Shown in pieces: positions 6,559-10,804 of a stretch of DNA of 10,804 bases (position 1 is the stretch's first letter; each line of letters starts with the position of its first letter). Origin of the DNA: JAQGMJ01 sp036271855 (GTDB lineage Bacteria; Pseudomonadota; Gammaproteobacteria; Burkholderiales; JAEUOS01); NCBI GenBank assembly GCA_036271855.1, contig DATAZV010000499.1, positions 1 through 10,804 of the forward strand. The letters run 5' to 3'. The position numbers and the translations under genes are program-made. Below the pieces are notes generated by a model, which saw only the letters and a program-made list of their open reading frames with translations, did not search any database and was not told the DNA's origin.

Positions 6559-7478
6559 TCTATCCGAATTTTCTCAAGGAGCGCGCCGACCAGAAGCGCC
6601 ACGACGCCGCGGCCTTTTCGGCGGCCGAGGCGGCGGCGGCACGGCCGATCGGCGCCATCCTGATCGAATCCGGCCGGCTCTCGTTCAAGGACACCGAACG
6701 GGTGCTGTCCCTGCAGCAGGAGCAGCATTCCAGCGGCCTGCGTTTCGGCGAGGCGGCGATCCGCCTCGGACTGGTGTCGCCGGACGACATCAAGTTCGCG
6801 TTGGCGCGGCAATACGGCTACCCCTATCTGGTCAAGGGCGACGGCAAGGTTTCCGAGGAACTGGTGGCGGCCTACCAGCCTTTCGGCCCGCAAGTGGAGT
6901 CCCTGCGCGCGCTGCGCAGCCAGCTGATGCTGCGCTGGTTCACCGGTGCCCTCGAGCGGCGCGCGCTGGCGGTGGTCAGCCCCGATGCCGGTGAAGGCCG
7001 CAGCCGGCTCACCGCCAATCTTGCGGTGCTGTTCTCCCAGCTTGGCGCGCACACCCTGCTGATCGATGCCGACATGCGCAATCCGCGCCAGCATGCCCTG
7101 TTCAATCTGAATCAGCGCGGCGGGCTGTCGACCATACTCTCGGGCCGCGCCGAAGGCGGTGAGGTGCGGCGGGTACCGGCTTTTCTCGACCTTTCGGTGG
7201 TGCCGGCCGGTCCGCTGCCGCCCAATCCGGCGGAGCTGCTGGGGCGCCCGCTGTTCGGCAATTTCCTTGAAGAGATGCGCAAGGAATTCGAAGTGATCCT
7301 GATCGACACCCCGGCCGCCTCCGAGTATGCCGATGCGCAAATGGTCTGCGCCCGCGCCCACGGCGCCGTGCTGGCGGTGCACAAGAACCTCACCCGCATG
7401 GCCGCCGCCGGTGAGTTGTGCTCCGGACTGTCGCAACTGGGCGTCGGCGTGGTCGGCAGCGTACTCAGCGAATTCTGA
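6555..7478 (+). CDS. epsG: EpsG, bacterial tyrosine kinase-like ATPase with N-terminal MshEN-like region
   Basis: This is a cytoplasmic bacterial tyrosine kinase (Wzc C-domain/CpsD type) that works with EpsF, 307 residues, with its ATG overlapping the epsF TGA. The N-terminal part resembles the MshEN/type II secretion ATPase N-domain, with two repeats. Motif 1 is residues 31-54 (Gly33, Leu36, Gly40, Leu51, Gln54). Motif 2 is 63-86 (Arg63, Gly65, Gly72, Ile79, Leu83, Gln86). The kinase part begins with the oligomerisation motif E-x2-R-x2-R (Glu115, Arg118, Arg121). It continues with Walker A at 142-150 (SPDAGEGRS, with Arg149 where Lys is standard), Walker A' LLIDADMR (168-175) and Walker B VILIDTP (247-253). 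There is no C-terminal tyrosine cluster; the last Tyr is residue 258. My recollection is that the Arg in Walker A is shared by close EpsG relatives, so it need not mean loss of function. It closes the epsD-E-F-G group. Confidence 0.9.
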   Translation: MIYPNFLKERADQKRHDAAAFSAAEAAAARPIGAILIESGRLSFKDTERVLSLQQEQHSSGLRFGEAAIRLGLVSPDDIKFALARQYGYPYLVKGDGKVSEELVAAYQPFGPQVESLRALRSQLMLRWFTGALERRALAVVSPDAGEGRSRLTANLAVLFSQLGAHTLLIDADMRNPRQHALFNLNQRGGLSTILSGRAEGGEVRRVPAFLDLSVVPAGPLPPNPAELLGRPLFGNFLEEMRKEFEVILIDTPAASEYADAQMVCARAHGAVLAVHKNLTRMAAAGELCSGLSQLGVGVVGSVLSEF

Positions 7479-7483
7479 GGCCA

Positions 7484-7499
7484 GGCGTCCCGCGACGCC
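7484..7499 (+). terminator. Short perfect hairpin between epsG and gmd
   Basis: GGCGTC and GACGCC pair perfectly around a four-base CCGC loop, 5 nt after the epsG stop. There is no T-run after it, so it is not a standard intrinsic terminator. It may protect the epsG 3' end or lower expression of gmd-fcl relative to epsDEFG. The rest of the 64-nt gap shows only the gmd ribosome site ACGGAGG (7527-7533). Confidence 0.35.
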
Positions 7500-7542
7500 G
7501 CCGCTTTACATCCATCGAATCAACTGACGGAGGCACCCGCCC

Positions 7543-8628
7543 ATGTTCAAAGTCGCGCTGATCACCGGCATTACCGGCCAGGACGGCTCCTATCTCGCCG
7601 AATTCCTGCTGGGCAAGGGCTATGAGGTTCATGGCATCAAGCGCCGCTCTTCCACCTTCAATACGGAACGGGTCGACCATCTTTACGAAGACCCGCACGT
7701 CGCCGACCGCCGCTTCATCCTGCATTACGGCGATATGACCGACAGCACCGCCGTCACCCGGATCATCCACCAGGTGCGCCCGGACGAAATCTACAACCTG
7801 GCGGCGCAGTCCCACGTGCAGGTCTCGTTCGAGGAGCCGGAATACACCGCCAATGCCGACGGCGTCGGCGTGCTGCGGGTGCTGGAAGCGATCCGACTGC
7901 TCGGCCTGTCCAAGCTGACGCGCTTCTACCAGGCCTCCACCTCGGAGCTCTACGGCCTGGTGCAGGAGACGCCGCAAAAGGAGACCACGCCCTTCTATCC
8001 GCGCAGCCCGTATGCGGCGGCCAAGCTCTACGCCTACTGGATCACGGTGAACTACCGCGAGGCCTACGGCATGCATGCCAGCAACGGCATCCTGTTCAAC
8101 CACGAGTCGCCGCGCCGCGGCGAAACCTTCGTCACCCGCAAGATCACCCGCGCGCTGGCACGCATCAAGCTGAAGCTGCAGGACACCCTTTATCTCGGCA
8201 ACATGAACGCCCTGCGCGACTGGGGCCATGCGAAGGACTATGTCGAGGCGCAGTGGCTGATGCTGCAGCAGGAGCAGGCGGACGACTACGTCATTGCCAG
8301 CGGCCTGCAGTACAGCGTGCGCGAGTTCGTCGAGCGGGCCGCCGCCGAACTGGACCTGCAGATCCGCTGGGAAGGCGAGGGCGCGGGCGAACGCGGCTAT
8401 GACCAGAAGGGCCGTTGCATCGTGCAGGTGGACTCGCGCTATTTCCGTCCCACCGAAGTGGAAACCTTGCTGGGCGACCCATCCAAGGCGATGCGCCAGC
8501 TCGGCTGGAAGCCGCGCATCAGCTTCGAGGAACTGGTGGCCGAAATGGTGCAGGAAGACCTGCGCACCGCACAGCGCGACCACCTGGTGCACCAGCACGG
8601 TCACCGCACACTGGCGCATCACGAATGA
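7543..8628 (+). CDS. gmd: GDP-mannose 4,6-dehydratase
   Basis: This enzyme converts GDP-D-mannose to GDP-4-keto-6-deoxy-D-mannose in the cytoplasm, using NADP(H), as the first step towards GDP-L-fucose or related sugars. It has 361 residues, which is normal for Gmd. The N-terminal Rossmann motif GITGQDG is at residues 9-15, followed by the cofactor/dimer segment RRSSTFN (34-40). The catalytic residues Thr133, Glu135, Tyr157 and Lys161 (ASTSE and SPYAAAK) fall at the same numbers known for the E. coli enzyme. NHESPRRGETFVTRK and RDWGHAKDY are highly characteristic of Gmd. The ATG follows ACGGAGG at 9-nt spacing. The C-terminal tail beyond the usual fold is His-rich (six His in the last 15 residues). 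The stop is followed 14 nt later by the fcl start, so both steps are co-translated and supply activated fucose for the EPS. Confidence 0.96.
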   Translation: MFKVALITGITGQDGSYLAEFLLGKGYEVHGIKRRSSTFNTERVDHLYEDPHVADRRFILHYGDMTDSTAVTRIIHQVRPDEIYNLAAQSHVQVSFEEPEYTANADGVGVLRVLEAIRLLGLSKLTRFYQASTSELYGLVQETPQKETTPFYPRSPYAAAKLYAYWITVNYREAYGMHASNGILFNHESPRRGETFVTRKITRALARIKLKLQDTLYLGNMNALRDWGHAKDYVEAQWLMLQQEQADDYVIASGLQYSVREFVERAAAELDLQIRWEGEGAGERGYDQKGRCIVQVDSRYFRPTEVETLLGDPSKAMRQLGWKPRISFEELVAEMVQEDLRTAQRDHLVHQHGHRTLAHHE

Positions 8629-8642
8629 ACGCGGAGCGACCC

Positions 8643-9617
8643 ATGCAGATCAGCAAGACTTCGAAAATCTATGTGGCGGGCCACCAGGGCATGGTGGGCT
8701 CCGCGCTGGTACGGCGCCTGCGCGCCGGCGGCTACGAGAACCTGCTGATGCGCACCCATGGCGAGGTGGACCTGCAGGACCAGCGCGCCACCTTCACCTT
8801 CCTGGCACGCGAGAAGCCGGACTTCATTTTCGCCGCCGCCGCGCGCGTCGGCGGCATTCTGGCCAACGACACGCGGCGTGCCGAATTCATCTACCAGAAC
8901 CTGATGATGGAGGCGAACCTGATCCACGGTGCCTGGCTGGCCGGGGTGCAGCGCCTGCTGTTTCTCGGCTCCTCCTGTATCTACCCGCGCGATTGTCCGC
9001 AGCCGATCAAGGAAGAATATTTCCTTACCGGGACGCTGGAAGCCACCAATGAGCCGTATGCGGTGGCGAAGATCGCCGGCATCGAGATGTGCGAAGCCTA
9101 CAACCGGCAATACGGCACCGGCTACGGCGCTGTGATGCCGACCAATCTCTACGGGCCGAACGACAATTACGATCTTGCCAACAGCCACGTGCTGCCGGCC
9201 CTGTTGCGCAAGGCCCACGAGGCGCGGCTGCGCGGCGACGACAGCCTGACAGTGTGGGGCTCCGGCAAGCCGAAGCGCGAATTCCTGCATGTCGACGACC
9301 TTGCCGATGCCTGCGTTTTCCTGATGGAGCGCGAAGGGGTGGCGCCCCTGTGCAATGTCGGCACCGGCGTGGATGTGACCATTCGCGAACTGGCGAAGAT
9401 CATCATGGAGGTGGTCGGCTTCGAGGGCAAGATCGTGTTCGACGCCAGCAAGCCCGACGGCACGCCGCGCAAGCTGCTTGACGTATCTCGCCTGGGGGCG
9501 CTCGGCTGGCGCGCCAGGACCGGTCTGCGCGAGGGCATCGAGCAGACCTATCTGCACAGTTTCGCCGAGGCGCGGCGCCAGCGCGAAGAACCGGCGGCCT
9601 TCGGAGCCGGCGCCTGA
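8643..9617 (+). CDS. fcl: GDP-L-fucose synthase (epimerase/reductase)
   Basis: This enzyme epimerises and reduces GDP-4-keto-6-deoxymannose to GDP-L-fucose, completing the pathway begun by Gmd (also called wcaG). It has 324 residues, the usual length. The NADPH-binding motif is GHQGMVG (13-19). LGSSCIYP contains Ser110 and Cys112; YAVAK contains Tyr139 and Lys143; His182 is in NSHVLP. These correspond, with an offset of three, to Ser107, Cys109, Tyr136, Lys140 and His179 of the E. coli enzyme, so all catalytic positions are present. AARVGGI and REFLHVDDLADA are further family signatures. The ATG at 8643 has GGAG (8633-8636) at 6 nt. An earlier in-frame ATG at 8625 overlaps the gmd stop but has no ribosome site, and the frame is also open further back to 8415 only as a shadow of gmd. 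The C-terminus ends in a Glu/Arg/Ala tail. Confidence 0.96.
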   Translation: MQISKTSKIYVAGHQGMVGSALVRRLRAGGYENLLMRTHGEVDLQDQRATFTFLAREKPDFIFAAAARVGGILANDTRRAEFIYQNLMMEANLIHGAWLAGVQRLLFLGSSCIYPRDCPQPIKEEYFLTGTLEATNEPYAVAKIAGIEMCEAYNRQYGTGYGAVMPTNLYGPNDNYDLANSHVLPALLRKAHEARLRGDDSLTVWGSGKPKREFLHVDDLADACVFLMEREGVAPLCNVGTGVDVTIRELAKIIMEVVGFEGKIVFDASKPDGTPRKLLDVSRLGALGWRARTGLREGIEQTYLHSFAEARRQREEPAAFGAGA

Positions 9618-9634
9618 GGGCCGGTCCCCGCGTC

Positions 9635-9676
9635 ATGTTTCAGCGCGTGCGCCAGATGTTCCAGCGCCACCGCCGC
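9635..9676 (+). repeat. Tandem 21-nt repeat covering the flippase start codon
   Basis: Two adjacent 21-nt units each begin ATGTT[T/C]CAGCGC and encode MFQRVRQ then MFQRHRR. They are 15/21 identical at the base level. Each unit brings its own Met codon, so either ATG (9635 or 9656) could start the protein. Neither has a strong ribosome site. Confidence 0.5.
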
Positions 9677-10804
9677 ACCCATTGGGCGGTGGCCGACCAG
9701 CTGCTGGTGAGCGGCTCCAACTTCCTCACCGGCATCATGCTGGCGCGCCTGCTCGGCCCGGCGGCCTTCGGCGTGTTCGTCCTGCTGCAGGCGGTATTGC
9801 TGTACGTCAATGCCTTTCAGACCGCGCTGATCTTTTCGCCCATGCTGTCGGCCGCGCCGCAGATGGAAGACCGCGAGCGTGCACGTTACCTGCGCGGCGT
9901 GCTGGCGCTGCAACTGGCATTGTCGGCAGTGATGGCGGCAGTGGTCTACGCTCTGGGCAGCGCGGGCGGCCTGGTATCCGCGGCGGCGGCATTGCAGCAG
10001 CCGACGGTGCTGGCGGTAACCGGAGCGGTGTTCGCCTTCCAGATGCAGGACTGGCTGCGGCGTTATTATTTTGTGCACCAGAATTCGCGCGCGGCCTTCC
10101 TCAACGACGTCGTCAGCTATGGCGGCCAGATCGTGATGCTGGTGCTGTTCGCGCTGTTCGACGACGATCTCGGCCTGACCGAGGTGTTTTGCATCATCGG
10201 CGCCACCTCGGCCGTGGCTTTCATCCTTGGCTACGCCGCCAGTCGCGCGCCGGTGCGGCCGGCATTCGGCGATGCCCGCACGGTATTGCGCCAGGGCTGG
10301 CGCAGCGGGCGTGACTACTTTATCGGCTGGCAGTTGCAATGGGCCGGCACCCAGGGCGTGCTGCTGGTCGGCGCCGGCCTGCTGGGCGCGCAGGCAGCCG
10401 GCGGCGTGCGCGCGGCGCAGAACATCATCGGCCCGATCAACATCCTGTTCCAGGCGATGGAAAACGTGGTGCCGGTGGCGGCGGCGCGGCACTACAAGGA
10501 GGGCGGGCTGGACGCGCTCTCCGGCTACCTGTGGCGCAACACCGCCTGGGGCAGCGCCTTGCTGCTGCCGGTGATGCTCGGCTTGTCGTGGATCGCCGAG
10601 CCGCTGGTGAACCTGGCCTACGGCCGCGCCTACGCCGGCTATGCCGCGTTGGTGGTATGGCAGGCGGCGGCGATGTTCCTGCAGTTCTACACCCGCCAGC
10701 TCACCTATTACCTGCGTACTTTGCAGGCGACGGGGGCGATCATCCAGATGGGCGCGGTGATCGCCGTCACTTCGGTGGTGGTGGCAGCCTGCACCGTGCG
10801 CAGC
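9635..10804 (+). CDS. Wzx/MATE-like polysaccharide flippase, 5' part (runs off window)
   Basis: This is an inner-membrane flippase of the polysaccharide-transporter/MATE superfamily (Wzx-like), which would carry lipid-linked EPS repeat units to the periplasm. The frame stays open from the ATG at 9635 to the last base, giving 390 codons with no stop, so the gene continues outside. After a basic N-terminus (about 1-15) comes WAVADQLLVSGSNFLTGIMLARLLGPAAFGVF (17-48 region), the characteristic first helix pair with the LARLLGPxxFG signature. Further hydrophobic segments lie at about 88-110, 124-136, 160-174 and 184-200, and several more follow. QAAGGVRAAQNIIGP and QAMENVVPVAAARHY in the middle are also typical of this family. 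It starts 17 nt after the fcl stop; the ribosome site is weak, and GAGGG (9616-9620) is rather far away. The 5' end contains a small tandem duplication. About 50-100 residues are probably missing at the C-terminus. Confidence 0.88.
   Translation, partial: MFQRVRQMFQRHRRTHWAVADQLLVSGSNFLTGIMLARLLGPAAFGVFVLLQAVLLYVNAFQTALIFSPMLSAAPQMEDRERARYLRGVLALQLALSAVMAAVVYALGSAGGLVSAAAALQQPTVLAVTGAVFAFQMQDWLRRYYFVHQNSRAAFLNDVVSYGGQIVMLVLFALFDDDLGLTEVFCIIGATSAVAFILGYAASRAPVRPAFGDARTVLRQGWRSGRDYFIGWQLQWAGTQGVLLVGAGLLGAQAAGGVRAAQNIIGPINILFQAMENVVPVAAARHYKEGGLDALSGYLWRNTAWGSALLLPVMLGLSWIAEPLVNLAYGRAYAGYAALVVWQAAAMFLQFYTRQLTYYLRTLQATGAIIQMGAVIAVTSVVVAACTVRS

Noticed and set aside
7465..8622. 385-codon open frame on the minus strand opposite gmd
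   Set aside because: Gmd has all catalytic residues in place on the plus strand. The antisense frame has no recognisable motif and is a by-product of GC bias.
8625..8642. fcl start at the ATG overlapping the gmd stop
   Set aside because: It has no ribosome site upstream, whereas the ATG at 8643 has GGAG at 6 nt and gives the normal N-terminus. It remains a minor possibility through translational coupling.
8619..9557. 312-codon open frame on the minus strand opposite fcl
   Set aside because: Fcl is certain on the plus strand. The antisense product is His/Gln/Arg-rich with no family resemblance.
1..10804. CRISPR array, tRNA, insertion sequence or phage remnant
   Set aside because: No regularly spaced direct repeats, tRNA-like cloverleaf, transposase frame or terminal inverted repeats were seen, and the genes form one coherent EPS locus.

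Overview
This is a GC-rich (roughly mid-60s percent) chromosomal segment carrying part of an exopolysaccharide (EPS) locus of the EpsL/EpsD/EpsE/EpsF/EpsG type. That set is best known from betaproteobacteria (the Methylobacillus methanolan eps cluster and relatives) and is often linked to the exosortase-B/PEP-CTERM gene neighbourhood. A betaproteobacterium, or possibly a related gammaproteobacterium, is the best guess. The genus cannot be read from the sequence. All nine genes lie on the + strand, and both ends of the window cut through genes.

Layout. (1) 2-577 is the 3' part of an O-antigen ligase/Wzy-polymerase-like membrane protein. Next to it, at 580-1746, is a membrane acyltransferase-3 protein that probably decorates the polymer and probably starts at a TTG. 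(2) A 136-nt gap with an AT-rich promoter-like island precedes epsL (1883-3160, TTG start), an outer-membrane beta-barrel. (3) A 151-nt gap follows with a GC-rich hairpin and a perfect 16-bp palindrome. It leads into the tight group epsD (lipoprotein, degenerate parvulin), epsE (Wza-type export protein), epsF (Wzz-type co-polymerase) and epsG (bacterial tyrosine kinase), 3312-7478. (4) A 64-nt gap with a short perfect hairpin separates epsG from gmd and fcl (7543-9617), which convert GDP-mannose to GDP-L-fucose. (5) The last gene, from 9635, is a Wzx/MATE-like flippase that runs off the 3' end.

How they fit together. Gmd and Fcl supply GDP-L-fucose, so the polymer probably contains fucose. 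The flippase moves lipid-linked repeat units across the inner membrane and the Wzy-like protein polymerises them. EpsF and EpsG control chain length and assembly. EpsD, EpsE and EpsL span the periplasm and outer membrane. No glycosyltransferase, initiating sugar-phosphate transferase, exosortase or PEP-CTERM protein is visible here, so the locus must continue outside the window.

The points most worth following up are three. EpsE is short and lacks the C-terminal helix of Wza, and it sits beside a beta-barrel that could form the outer-membrane channel. EpsG has an N-terminal pair of MshEN-like (cyclic-di-GMP-binding type) motifs fused to a kinase that has Arg instead of the Walker A Lys and no C-terminal tyrosine cluster. 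A perfect 16-bp palindrome lies just upstream of epsD. I saw no CRISPR array, tRNA, rRNA, insertion sequence or origin.
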